NCBI GenBank assembly: GCA_965248765.1
Contig: CBDFKF010000002.1
Location: 434,001 to 498,000, forward strand
DNA length: 64,000 bases
Direction: 5' to 3'
From: CBDFKF01 sp965248765
Lineage (GTDB): Bacteria > Pseudomonadota > Alphaproteobacteria > VGEJ01
The notes under the pieces were generated by a model. It did not search any database, was not told where the DNA came from, and worked only from the letters and a program-made list of their open reading frames with translations. This document shows positions 19,506 to 28,962 of the stretch, one piece after another; the stretch's first letter is position 1, and each line of letters opens with the position of its first letter. The translations under genes were made by a program, and so were the position numbers.

Positions 19506-19940
19506 CTATAGGTCGAGCTGGGGCTGGTTGCGATCCGCCACCGCCGTGGTGCACCGGGCATCGCAGTGTGCGCCGAGCAGATCCGCAAGCCGTCTCGTCG
19601 CGGCTTCCGCCGAGGTCGCGTTGTAGAGATCGACGAGGCCGTTGACCCGGGCGATGCCGGCGCCCCGCTGCACCGCTTTGACCAAACGTTCGACCGAGGA
19701 GCGATAGCTGGTCTTCTTGACCCCGAACGCCTTGTACGCCTCGCGCCAGCAGCGGAGCTCGGGCACCTCACCCAGAGCCATCTCGCCAAGCCGGTCCAGT
19801 GCCGCCGCCTCGGCCCCTTGAACCAAGGCTTCGACAGCAGCCGAGCGGACGGCCGGGACGGTGACGCCGTCGCAGACCACGAGACCAACGCGAAAATCCG
19901 GAAAAGCGGAGGTCACATCGGCAATGCTGAAATCGATCAT
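19506..19940 (-). CDS. B3/4 (PheT-like tRNA-binding) domain protein, shortened
   Basis: A 144-residue protein. The N-terminal part (residues 1 to about 105) matches the B3/4 domain known from phenylalanyl-tRNA synthetase beta and its free-standing relatives: CWREAYKAFGVKKTSYRSSVE, then RVNGLVDLYNATS. Free-standing members are usually about 220 residues. Here the sequence passes directly from LYNATS to a C-terminal segment, ADLLGAHCDARCTTAVADR, that in relatives follows about 70-80 further residues, so an in-frame internal deletion is likely. The function of stand-alone B3/4 proteins is not settled; tRNA editing or binding is a guess. The gene follows acylphosphatase by 2 bases. Confidence 0.65.
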   Translation of the reverse strand: MIDFSIADVTSAFPDFRVGLVVCDGVTVPAVRSAAVEALVQGAEAAALDRLGEMALGEVPELRCWREAYKAFGVKKTSYRSSVERLVKAVQRGAGIARVNGLVDLYNATSAEAATRRLADLLGAHCDARCTTAVADRNQPQLDL

Positions 19941-19942
19941 GG

Positions 19943-20251
19943 CTATGCCGATGGCCGCTGCACGAATCTGGGACCGAGGTCATGGTCGGCGGCAAGGTTC
20001 TCGACCTGGACATCGGTCACGCGCGCAGCCCGGGGCCCGCGCCAACAGGCGGCAATCATCCGCGCCACTGCCTCGCCTGGCCCCGTCATTCTCAGCTCGA
20101 CGCTGCCGTCGCGGCGATTGCGTACCCATCCTGATAGCCCGAGCGCGTGCGCCTCCTCGACTGCCCAACCGCGGAACCACACGCCCTGGACGCGGCCTCG
20201 GACGCTTACCCGCACCGTTCTCTCGTCGGCCGCCGGCACATTCGCGCTCAC
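19943..20251 (-). CDS. acyP: acylphosphatase
   Basis: A 102-residue enzyme that hydrolyses acyl phosphates. The catalytic motifs are present: the phosphate-binding loop VRGRVQGVWFRGW with Arg27, and GWVRNRRDGSVE with the catalytic Asn45. The start overlaps the stop of the upstream carboxylase gene by 4 bases (ATGA), so the two are translationally coupled. Whether it acts on a product linked to carboxylation or simply travels with it cannot be told. Confidence 0.93.
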   Translation of the reverse strand: MSANVPAADERTVRVSVRGRVQGVWFRGWAVEEAHALGLSGWVRNRRDGSVELRMTGPGEAVARMIAACWRGPRAARVTDVQVENLAADHDLGPRFVQRPSA

Positions 20252-22212
20252 TCGAACTCGAGGATGACCTCGTCCACCGCCACACTCGCACCACGATCGG
20301 CGCAGATTCTGGCGATGGTCCCGTCGTGCTCGGCGCGCAGCACGTTCTCCATCTTCATCGCATCCACGACCGCCAGCGGCTGTCCGGCCTTGACCTCATC
20401 GCCTTCATCGACGGCCAAGGCAACGACCAGGCCCGGCATGGGCGAGAGCAGGAACTTGCTGGTATCGGGCGGCGCCTTGTGCGGCATCAGTTGGGCGAGC
20501 TCCGCCGTCCGTGGATGATGAACCGCCACGTCGATGGCGAAGCCGCCGTTGCTGAGCCGGTAGCCGACGGCCAGGCGGTGGATCTGGACCGTCAAATCGA
20601 CACCATCCACCGTTCCCGTGAAGAGCGGCGCGCCCGGGGCCCAGTCGCTCTCGATCGCCATCTCCGTGCCATCCACGCTAATGGCACCGCCGGCCCCGTT
20701 CGGACGGGTCGCCACCGGGTACGCACGGTCTTGCGCCATCGCGACCCACTCCGCCGCGCAGGCCGGGCGGCCCAGGGCGCGCGCAGCATCGCGCCCATGT
20801 ATGAACGCGGCGATCGCAATCAGCTTGGCCGCCGCGGCATCATCCCGGACCCCGCCGGCCACCGTTGTGCCATCGGGCAGGTTGTGGGCGATAAAGTCGG
20901 TGTTCGTGCGCCCTTCGCCAAAACGTGGATGGCCGAGCACCAGGTTCAAAAACCGGATGTTGTGATCGATGCCGCGAATGTAGAACCGGTCGAGGCCCGC
21001 GCGCAGCCGGGCGATCGCCTCGTCGCGATCGGCGCCATGGGCGCACAGCTTGGCGATCATCGGATCGTAGAAGACCGTGATCTCATCGCCCTCGGCGACC
21101 CCCGAGTCGAGCCGCAACCCCTCGCCAGTCGGTGGGCGGTAGCGGCGCAGCCGGCCCGTCGAGGGCAGGAATCCGCGATCCGGATCCTCGGCGTACACCC
21201 GGGCCTCAACGGCCCAGCCGCGCGCCGCCACATCCTCCTGGCGCAAACCGAGGGGCTCGCCGGCGGCGATCCGAATCATCTCGGCGACCAGATCGACGCC
21301 AGTGGTGAGCTCGGTCACCGGGTGCTCGACCTGAAGTCGGGTATTCATCTCAAGGAAGTAGAAATTGCGCGCGGCATCGACGATGAACTCGACCGTCCCG
21401 GCCGAGCGGTAGCTCACCGCGCGGACGAGTGCGAGCGCCTGGGCGCCCATCGCCGCCCGCGTCTCGGCATCGAGGAGCGGGCTCGGCGCCTCCTCGATGA
21501 TCTTCTGGTGGCGACGCTGGATCGAGCACTCGCGTTCGCCGAGGTGGATCGCGTTGCCGTGACCGTCGGCGAGGACCTGGATCTCGATGTGGCGGGGCTC
21601 CGGCACGTAGCGCTCGATGAAAATGCGCCCATCGCCAAAGCTCGCCCGCGCCTCGCTCTCGGCCCGCGCAAACCCTTCATGAACGGCCTCGTCATCGCCA
21701 GCAAGCCGCATGCCCTTGCCGCCGCCCCCTGCGGCCGCCTTCAGCATCACCGGATAGCCGACCTCCTGCGCGATCCGTACCGCCCCGTCCGCATCGTTGA
21801 TGGGCTCGGCATGACCGGGGATCACGTTGACCCCGGCATCCGTCGCGATCCGCTTGGCTTTGAGCTTGTCGCCCATGGCCGCGATGGCCTCGGCCCCGGG
21901 GCCGATGAACGTGACGCTCACCTCTTCGAGGGCTTGGACAAAGTTCGCATTCTCGGCGAGGAAGCCGTAGCCGGGGTGCACCGCAGCCGCCCCGGTCGCG
22001 ACCGCCGCGCCCACGATGTTGTCAATGGCGAGGTAGCTCTCGGCCGCCGGCGCGGGCCCTATCGCCACTGCTTCGTCGGCGAGCTCTACGTGGCGGGCGC
22101 GCGCATCGGCCTCGGAGTAAACGGCAACCGTGCCGATGCCCATCGCCTTCGCGGTGCGGATGATGCGGCACGCGATCTCACCGCGATTGGCGATCAGGAT
22201 CTTTGCGAACAT
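20248..22212 (-). CDS. pccA: propionyl-CoA carboxylase alpha subunit (acyl-CoA biotin carboxylase)
   Basis: A 654-residue biotin carboxylase plus biotin carrier subunit. It starts MFAKILIANRGEIACRII, has the ATP-grasp loop KAAAGGGGKGMR and EMNTRLQVEHPVTEL, and the biotinyl lysine at residue 620 in VVDAMKMEN. With the carboxyltransferase encoded at 22404 it should convert propionyl-CoA to (S)-methylmalonyl-CoA, the exit route for odd-chain fatty acids and for isoleucine, valine and methionine. Propionyl specificity is inferred from length, from pairing with a 510-residue PccB-type beta subunit, and from the existence of a separate methylcrotonyl pair at 8-12 kb. Confidence 0.92.
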   Translation of the reverse strand: MFAKILIANRGEIACRIIRTAKAMGIGTVAVYSEADARARHVELADEAVAIGPAPAAESYLAIDNIVGAAVATGAAAVHPGYGFLAENANFVQALEEVSVTFIGPGAEAIAAMGDKLKAKRIATDAGVNVIPGHAEPINDADGAVRIAQEVGYPVMLKAAAGGGGKGMRLAGDDEAVHEGFARAESEARASFGDGRIFIERYVPEPRHIEIQVLADGHGNAIHLGERECSIQRRHQKIIEEAPSPLLDAETRAAMGAQALALVRAVSYRSAGTVEFIVDAARNFYFLEMNTRLQVEHPVTELTTGVDLVAEMIRIAAGEPLGLRQEDVAARGWAVEARVYAEDPDRGFLPSTGRLRRYRPPTGEGLRLDSGVAEGDEITVFYDPMIAKLCAHGADRDEAIARLRAGLDRFYIRGIDHNIRFLNLVLGHPRFGEGRTNTDFIAHNLPDGTTVAGGVRDDAAAAKLIAIAAFIHGRDAARALGRPACAAEWVAMAQDRAYPVATRPNGAGGAISVDGTEMAIESDWAPGAPLFTGTVDGVDLTVQIHRLAVGYRLSNGGFAIDVAVHHPRTAELAQLMPHKAPPDTSKFLLSPMPGLVVALAVDEGDEVKAGQPLAVVDAMKMENVLRAEHDGTIARICADRGASVAVDEVILEFE

Positions 22213-22330
22213 GTGCCGCTACGCTAGCCGAACGCTGGCCCGCGACCAACCGAAATCAATCGCACCGCGCGCCGATTTCCGGTTAAATATCAGTCAGATA
22301 GGGGGCGCCGTGGCGATTTTCGCGCCTGCC

Positions 22331-22375
22331 GTTCATCCGTCGAGGCACTAGCTGCGCTCGCCCTCAAGATGAGGC
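22331..22375. repeat. imperfect extragenic palindrome between pccA and pccB
   Basis: TTCATCCGTCGAGGC and CTCAAGATGAG form an imperfect inverted repeat around a GC-rich centre. The shape (TCATC..GAGG arms) recalls dispersed intergenic palindromes common in alphaproteobacterial genomes. Only one copy is seen here. The rest of the gap 22213-22403 has no gene. Confidence 0.4.
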
Positions 22376-22403
22376 GTCACATAGGTCGAAGCTGCCAAAG
22401 CTA

Positions 22404-23936
<1,533 letters not shown>

Positions 23937-24003
23937 GGCGGTGCCCCCGAGATCCTGGCGATTCCGGGGCATCATAGACCGCCGCCAAGCGGTCGCAACG
24001 CGC

Positions 24004-24690
24004 TCAGCCGCGGCTCAGGACAATGAAACGCGCCGCCGCCGAGAGATCGCGCCGCAGCGCATCAGTACGCTCGGCGGCCTCGGCATCGAGGCCCCACCGT
24101 TCGCTCTGATAGGTCTCATCGACCGTGCTCGCCCGCCACGAGGTCTCGACGTCGACCTCACCCTCAGCCAGCGCCAGCCCGATCACTACCGATCCGGCGA
24201 TCGTCGTAGCGGCGTGCAGACCGGCCAAGGTCATGTCGTCACAGGCACGCACCGCCGCTTCGACCGCGCGCAGGGTTGCTTGGTGCTGCCTTACCGGGGT
24301 GATGCCCGAGCCAACGCGCAGGCTGGCGTCGTAGCGGCGGTCAAACCAGGCGCGGAGCGGCTGCCACGCTGCGTCCTGCCGCTCCTTTAACGGTGATGGC
24401 GTCGCCGCGCAGTAGCACACGAGGTCGGTCTCCGCATAGACAACGATCTCCGAGATCAGGTGCTCACGATGCTCCGCCACGAGGTCGAGGGCGATGCTTG
24501 CAAGCCGCATTAGGGGCATGCTGCTCGGTCGAATGCGTTCTTCCTGCGCTTGCCATTCCTCAGCGATGGCCTCGGCCAGCGGGCAGCTCGGCAGGACCAG
24601 TGGCGTACGCTTGGGTGTCAGAACCGGCCGCTCGTCGAGCATCACCGCAAAGCCGCCGTCGGAGGCGCGGACGCCCGCTCGCTGGTACAC
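24004..24690 (-). CDS. ATP12 family F1-ATPase assembly chaperone
   Basis: A 228-residue member of the ATP12 family, which in mitochondria binds the F1 alpha subunit before hexamer assembly. Alphaproteobacteria carry the bacterial relatives. Recognisable parts are GGFAVMLDERPVLTPKRTPLVLPS at the start, EEWQAQEERIRPSSMPLMRL, YAETDLVCYCA and the helical C-terminal domain. The start is GTG 24690, as no ATG occurs between it and the previous stop. It is the last gene of the degP-rarA operon, 30 bases after the HAD gene. Confidence 0.88.
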   Translation of the reverse strand: MYQRAGVRASDGGFAVMLDERPVLTPKRTPLVLPSCPLAEAIAEEWQAQEERIRPSSMPLMRLASIALDLVAEHREHLISEIVVYAETDLVCYCAATPSPLKERQDAAWQPLRAWFDRRYDASLRVGSGITPVRQHQATLRAVEAAVRACDDMTLAGLHAATTIAGSVVIGLALAEGEVDVETSWRASTVDETYQSERWGLDAEAAERTDALRRDLSAAARFIVLSRG

Positions 24691-24720
24691 GCGTCGTGCT
24701 TCGGCGGGGATAACCGTGCC

Positions 24721-25407
24721 CTACCGCGCCGCGCGATCGTCGGCAGCGCCGTCAGCCCAATCGGCCAGCAACGGCGCCAACTCGTCGAAGCGGTCAAGCG
24801 TGTGGGCCGCGCCCGCGGCAGCGAGGTGGTCGCGCGGGTGGTAGCCCCACGAGACGCCGATGCCGATTGCGCCAGCGGTGCGGGCCATCTCCATATCAAA
24901 GGTGGTATCGCCGACCATGACGGTCTCAGCGGGGGCGGTGCCGGTCTCCGCCATCGCGCGTTCGAGCATGCCGGGATGCGGCTTGCTCGGCCCATCATCG
25001 GCGGTTTGCAGCGTGCCGAAGCGGCCGCGCAGGCCGTGCTTGTCGAGCACACCGTGGAGGCCGCGGCGCGATTTTCCGGTAGCGATGCCGAGCACATAGC
25101 CGGCGCTTTCGAGGGCGGCGAGCGCATCGCGCGCGCCGGGAAACAGGGCATCGCGATAGTCGGGTCGAGAGATAGCCTCCGCAAAAGCGTGTTTGTAGCT
25201 CGCGACCACCGCCTCGATGGGGATGCCCGCCGCCCCGTCCATCAGGCTCGCCACCGCCTGGTCCAGCGATAGGCCAATGATGCGACGTACTGCTTCTCCA
25301 TCGGGGGCGCCAAGCCCGTTATCCACGAACGCCGTGGTCATGGCGGCAACGATGGTGTGGGCGCTGTCAACCAGGGTCCCGTCGCAGTCGAAGACAACCA
25401 GCTTCAT
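24721..25407 (-). CDS. HAD family hydrolase, phosphoglycolate phosphatase-like
   Basis: A 228-residue haloacid dehalogenase-type phosphatase. All four motifs are visible: FDCDGTLVDS (nucleophile Asp7, Asp9), IATGKS (Thr110), Lys142 in KPHPGM, and VGDTTFDMEMA (Asp167). The helical cap after motif I is of the C1 type, like Gph and beta-phosphoglucomutase. The exact substrate cannot be read from this. The start overlaps the rluC stop (ATGA). Confidence 0.88.
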   Translation of the reverse strand: MKLVVFDCDGTLVDSAHTIVAAMTTAFVDNGLGAPDGEAVRRIIGLSLDQAVASLMDGAAGIPIEAVVASYKHAFAEAISRPDYRDALFPGARDALAALESAGYVLGIATGKSRRGLHGVLDKHGLRGRFGTLQTADDGPSKPHPGMLERAMAETGTAPAETVMVGDTTFDMEMARTAGAIGIGVSWGYHPRDHLAAAGAAHTLDRFDELAPLLADWADGAADDRAAR

Positions 25408-26378
25408 GACCGTGGCCCGTCATCCGGGTCGAGGCCGAAACGCTCCCACACCCGCCGCAACGGCGGCGACAGCGGCGCAACGACCTCAAACCAACCGCCG
25501 TCGGGGTGGGGCAGTTCGATCGATCGCGCGTGGAGACACAGCGTCGTCACGCCCGGCATGCCGCCAGCACCCTGGGCCCCAGCGCCCTGGGGCGCACCGT
25601 ACTTGCGATCGCCAAGGATCGGCGTACCGAGGGCAACGCAGTGAGCACGGAGCTGGTGGGTCCGACCGGTCTTCGGAGCCAAAGCAAGCCACGCAATCCG
25701 ACGGCCGACGGCTTCGATGGTCCGGTAGTCGGTGACGGCACTCCGCCCAGCCGCGGTGGCCGTCACCAGCTCGCCGCGGGGTCCGGGGCTCTTGTCGAGG
25801 GATAACCGGATCGTACCGGCGCGTGGCCGCGGCGCTCCCTTGACCAGCGTCCAGTAGACCTTACGTGCGTCCCGCCGCCGGAACGCCGCGGTACAGAACG
25901 CGGTGGCGCGTGCGCTGCGCCCAAGCACCAGTGCGCCACCGGTGTCCTTGTCCAGCCGATGCACCAAACGCGGCCGCTCGTGCCCATCGAGACGAAGCGC
26001 ATCCAGCATCGCATCGAGGTGACGATGGAGGCCCGTGCCGCCCTGAACGGCCAAGCCCGGTGGTTTGTTGATAACGATGATGGATTGATCGAGGTGGAGG
26101 ATGGCTGCGCGTAGGCGCGCGGCGTCGACCGGATCGACTTCGGCGCGTGGCGCCGCGGCGGGGGTGGGCGATTCGCCAAGCGGCGGGATGCGCACCCGCT
26201 GGCCCGCCTCGAGACGGTCACCGGATCGGGAGCGCGCACCATCGACCCGGATCTGCCCGGTCCGCAACAGGCGCGAAAGCCAAGCGTGGCTTACGCCGGC
26301 GTGGTGGCGCTTGAACCACCGATCGAGCCTGAGGCCCGCCTCGTCGTCCCGCACCGTGACCAGGCGCACCCCGCTCAT
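25404..26378 (-). CDS. rluC: RluA family 23S rRNA pseudouridine synthase
   Basis: A 324-residue pseudouridine synthase. An N-terminal S4-like RNA-binding domain (DDEAGLRLDRWFKRH, SRLLRTGQIRVDG) precedes the catalytic domain with IIVINKPPGLAVQGG and HRLDKDTGGALVL, whose Asp (about residue 143) is the nucleophile. The QLRAHCVALGTPILGD segment completes the active site. Order and length fit RluC, which modifies three uridines of 23S rRNA; RluD and RluA are close relatives, so the target is inferred. ATG 26378 was chosen because it overlaps the crcB stop (ATGA); the frame continues to 26834 but only through crcB. Confidence 0.92.
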   Translation of the reverse strand: MSGVRLVTVRDDEAGLRLDRWFKRHHAGVSHAWLSRLLRTGQIRVDGARSRSGDRLEAGQRVRIPPLGESPTPAAAPRAEVDPVDAARLRAAILHLDQSIIVINKPPGLAVQGGTGLHRHLDAMLDALRLDGHERPRLVHRLDKDTGGALVLGRSARATAFCTAAFRRRDARKVYWTLVKGAPRPRAGTIRLSLDKSPGPRGELVTATAAGRSAVTDYRTIEAVGRRIAWLALAPKTGRTHQLRAHCVALGTPILGDRKYGAPQGAGAQGAGGMPGVTTLCLHARSIELPHPDGGWFEVVAPLSPPLRRVWERFGLDPDDGPRS

Positions 26379-26755
26379 GCAAGCAGCATGCGAAAAAGAT
26401 TCATACCGCCAAACAGGGCGCCGACCGAAAACACCACACTGACGACGGCATAGGTGAGCGCCAGACTGAGCTCGCCACGCTGGGTCAGCACCGCAAAGTC
26501 GAGCGAGAACGTCGAGAAGGTGGTGAAAGCGCCGAGAATACCGACGGTGAGGAACGCGCGCAGCTCCGGCCCAATGCTCCAGCGCAACGCCATAAACTCG
26601 ATCAGCGCGCCCATTACGAACGAGCCGACGACGTTCACGAACAGGGTACCGAACGGGAAGCCCGTGCCCAGCAGACGCATGATCTGGCCGGACGCAAAGT
26701 GCCGAGCCACGGCGCCGATCGCACCGCCCACGGCGATCGCCATCACCAGCTTCAT
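26375..26755 (-). CDS. crcB: fluoride ion exporter CrcB/Fluc
   Basis: A 126-residue four-helix membrane protein that exports fluoride as an antiparallel dimer. Conserved marks are GGAIGAVARHFASG in helix 1, GTLFVNVVGSFVMGAL in helix 2 and the fluoride-path sequence GAFTTFSTFS in helix 3. It overlaps rluC by 4 bases. The 12 bases before it leave no room for a fluoride riboswitch, so expression should follow the operon. Confidence 0.95.
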   Translation of the reverse strand: MKLVMAIAVGGAIGAVARHFASGQIMRLLGTGFPFGTLFVNVVGSFVMGALIEFMALRWSIGPELRAFLTVGILGAFTTFSTFSLDFAVLTQRGELSLALTYAVVSVVFSVGALFGGMNLFRMLLA

Positions 26756-26767
26756 CGCCCACTCCCC

Positions 26768-27649
26768 TCAGCCGACACCGAAGATCCACCCCTCGCAGCG
26801 TCGAGCCGTAGCGCTCCAGCGGGGCCGCCAGCAATCGCGCTCACCCGCCAGCCGGCGGATCGCCGCCGCGGAAACCAGCGCGTCGGTCTGGTCATCGAGG
26901 CCTCGCGCGCCCTCGAGCAGTGGCGCGCGATAGGGCCGGCTGTCGTAGCGCGCGAGCATCTCGTTCAGGGTGGCGCGGTCTCGTACCTTCCGCCCCACGT
27001 GGCCCACTCGACCGAGGAAAGCACCAGGATAGATCTCGATCACCTGTGAGCCGCCAGCACGCCACCCATCCTTGGGCCATATGCCTACCGCGGGGGCCGC
27101 CGACCTCAACCAATGGAGAAAGCGCATGCCGGCGAGCGATCCCTTGGCTACCTGTGCGGCGCCAACCGCCTTGAACACGCTCTCGGGGCGGCCGAGGTTG
27201 GCTTCACGGCACCGCCGGTCGATATCCCGCATACGCGCCGAGAAGCGGCGGCCGCGGTGGCGGCCTGGGCCCAAGAAGAAATCCGCAAACGGTGGCTCGG
27301 CGACGAAGCGACCGGCATAGAACTCAGGATCACTAGCGCAAAACCGATCAACGAACCGCCACAGCGCCAGCATGCTCCGCGGCTGGCGGCCGATTCCCGG
27401 GAAGTAGTTGCCGGTGTCGCGATAGGGCAGGCCGAAGGCGAAGTCGATACCGCAGAGCACGCCTCGTCGTCGCATCACACGGACCAACCAGTCGCCAAAC
27501 CCGACCCGCGTCCAGGCCCCGCCGGCAGGATTGGCCACCAAACGGGGTGCGCCGGCCCCTGCGGTACAGCTTGCCACCTGCAAGCCCGGCAACGCCGGTC
27601 CCCGCGCGCCGGACCAGTCAACGCCGATGTAAAGATCGTAGGGTGTCAT
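26768..27649 (-). CDS. DUF429-like predicted RNase H-fold protein
   Basis: A 293-residue protein with the acidic motifs of an RNase H-like nuclease fold: YIGVDWSGA at the start, CGIDFAFGLP near residue 70, IEIYPGAFLG near 205 and DDQTDALVSAAAIR near 255. These fit DUF429-type proteins, whose function is unknown. The assignment rests on motifs alone, since the spacing between them is rather divergent. It is coupled to rarA by an ATGA overlap and precedes crcB by 12 bases. Confidence 0.7.
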   Translation of the reverse strand: MTPYDLYIGVDWSGARGPALPGLQVASCTAGAGAPRLVANPAGGAWTRVGFGDWLVRVMRRRGVLCGIDFAFGLPYRDTGNYFPGIGRQPRSMLALWRFVDRFCASDPEFYAGRFVAEPPFADFFLGPGRHRGRRFSARMRDIDRRCREANLGRPESVFKAVGAAQVAKGSLAGMRFLHWLRSAAPAVGIWPKDGWRAGGSQVIEIYPGAFLGRVGHVGRKVRDRATLNEMLARYDSRPYRAPLLEGARGLDDQTDALVSAAAIRRLAGERDCWRPRWSATARRCEGWIFGVG

Positions 27650-28962
27650 TCGTCGGCCTCGCCGCCGCGCTCTCGCAATCGCGCCCAGTAGTCCAACCGC
27701 TTAGCAACCTCGCACTCGAAACCACGCTCGGTCGGCTCGTAGAAGCGTTGCCGATCCATCTCCTCGGGAAAGTAGTTCTGGCCGGAGAAAGCCTCGGCAG
27801 TGTTGTGATCGTAGCGGTAGCCCTGACTGTATCCGAGATCACGCATCAAGCCGGTCGGTGCGTTCAAAATGTGTTTGGGTGGCATCAGCGAACCGTGCTC
27901 GCGCGCGGCCTGCATCGCCGCGCCGAGCGCGCGATACGCTGCGTTCGACTTGGGCGCGGTCGCTAGGTAGAGCACCAGCTGGGCGAGGGCGAGTTCGCCT
28001 TCTGGCGTGCCGAGGAAAACGTAGCCATCGCGCGCCGCGATCGCGTGCACCAGCGCCTGGGGGTCGGCGAGGCCGACATCCTCCACCGCGAAGCGCACCA
28101 GCCGTCGGGCGATATAGAGCGGATCCTCACCGGCGACGAGCATACGAGCCAGCCAGTAGAGCCCGGCATCCGCATCGGAGCCGCGAAGCGATTTGTGCAG
28201 CGCACTGATGAGGTTGTAGTGCCCGTCCTGGGCTTTGTCGTAGACCGGCACGCGCTGGCGCACCGTCTCAGCCAGAGCCGCAGGATCAAGAAGGGGCTGG
28301 GCGGGGAGCGTGAACAGCTCTTCGGCGAGGTTGAGGAGATAGCGCCCGTCACCGTCGGCGAGCTCGCGCAGCGCGGCACGTGCTTCCGGGGTGAGCGGCA
28401 ACGCTTGGTCCTCCGCCGTCTCGGCGCGCCCAAGCAATGTTTCGAGCGCCGCGCCATCGAGCCGGCCAAGGACCAGCACCTGGCACCGCGAGAGCAAGGC
28501 GGCGTTGAGCTCAAAGGACGGGTTCTCGGTCGTGGCGCCGACGAGGATGACGGTGCCGTCTTCCACTACCGGCAGAAAACCGTCCTGCTGGGCGCGGTTG
28601 AAGCGATGGATCTCGTCGACGAAAAGGAGCGTCCCTTGCCCGTCAGCACGTCGCTTGCGCGCCGCATCGAAGGTCCGTCGCAAATCGGCAACGCCGGAGA
28701 AGACGGCCGACAGCTGCTCGAAGTGGAGCTCACTCTCGTGTGCAAGCAGACGCGCGATGGTAGTCTTGCCGCTGCCCGGCGGCCCCCACAGGATCAACGA
28801 GGCGAGCCGCCCGTGCCCCACCATTCGGCCGAGCGGCGCATCGGCGGCAAGCAGGTGATCCTGGCCGATCACCTCATCCAGCGTGGTCGGACGCAGGCGG
28901 TCGGCGAGCGGTCGCGGCGCGTGTTCATCGGCGACCCCGGCCGCCTCGAACAGGGTCGTCAT
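27646..28962 (-). CDS. rarA: replication-associated recombination protein RarA (MgsA)
   Basis: A 438-residue clamp-loader-like AAA+ ATPase that acts at stalled replication forks. Walker A is GPPGSGKTT at residues 60-68, Walker B LLFVDEIHRF near 112, and sensor 1 VGATTENPSFELN follows, all typical of RarA/WRNIP1. The C-terminal tetramerisation part ends with YRYDHNTAEAFSGQNYFPEE, a family hallmark. It overlaps degP (ATGA) upstream and the DUF429-like gene downstream. Confidence 0.97.
   Translation of the reverse strand: MTTLFEAAGVADEHAPRPLADRLRPTTLDEVIGQDHLLAADAPLGRMVGHGRLASLILWGPPGSGKTTIARLLAHESELHFEQLSAVFSGVADLRRTFDAARKRRADGQGTLLFVDEIHRFNRAQQDGFLPVVEDGTVILVGATTENPSFELNAALLSRCQVLVLGRLDGAALETLLGRAETAEDQALPLTPEARAALRELADGDGRYLLNLAEELFTLPAQPLLDPAALAETVRQRVPVYDKAQDGHYNLISALHKSLRGSDADAGLYWLARMLVAGEDPLYIARRLVRFAVEDVGLADPQALVHAIAARDGYVFLGTPEGELALAQLVLYLATAPKSNAAYRALGAAMQAAREHGSLMPPKHILNAPTGLMRDLGYSQGYRYDHNTAEAFSGQNYFPEEMDRQRFYEPTERGFECEVAKRLDYWARLRERGGEADE

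Noticed and set aside
26756..26767. Fluoride riboswitch before crcB
   Set aside because: Only 12 bases separate it from the upstream gene.
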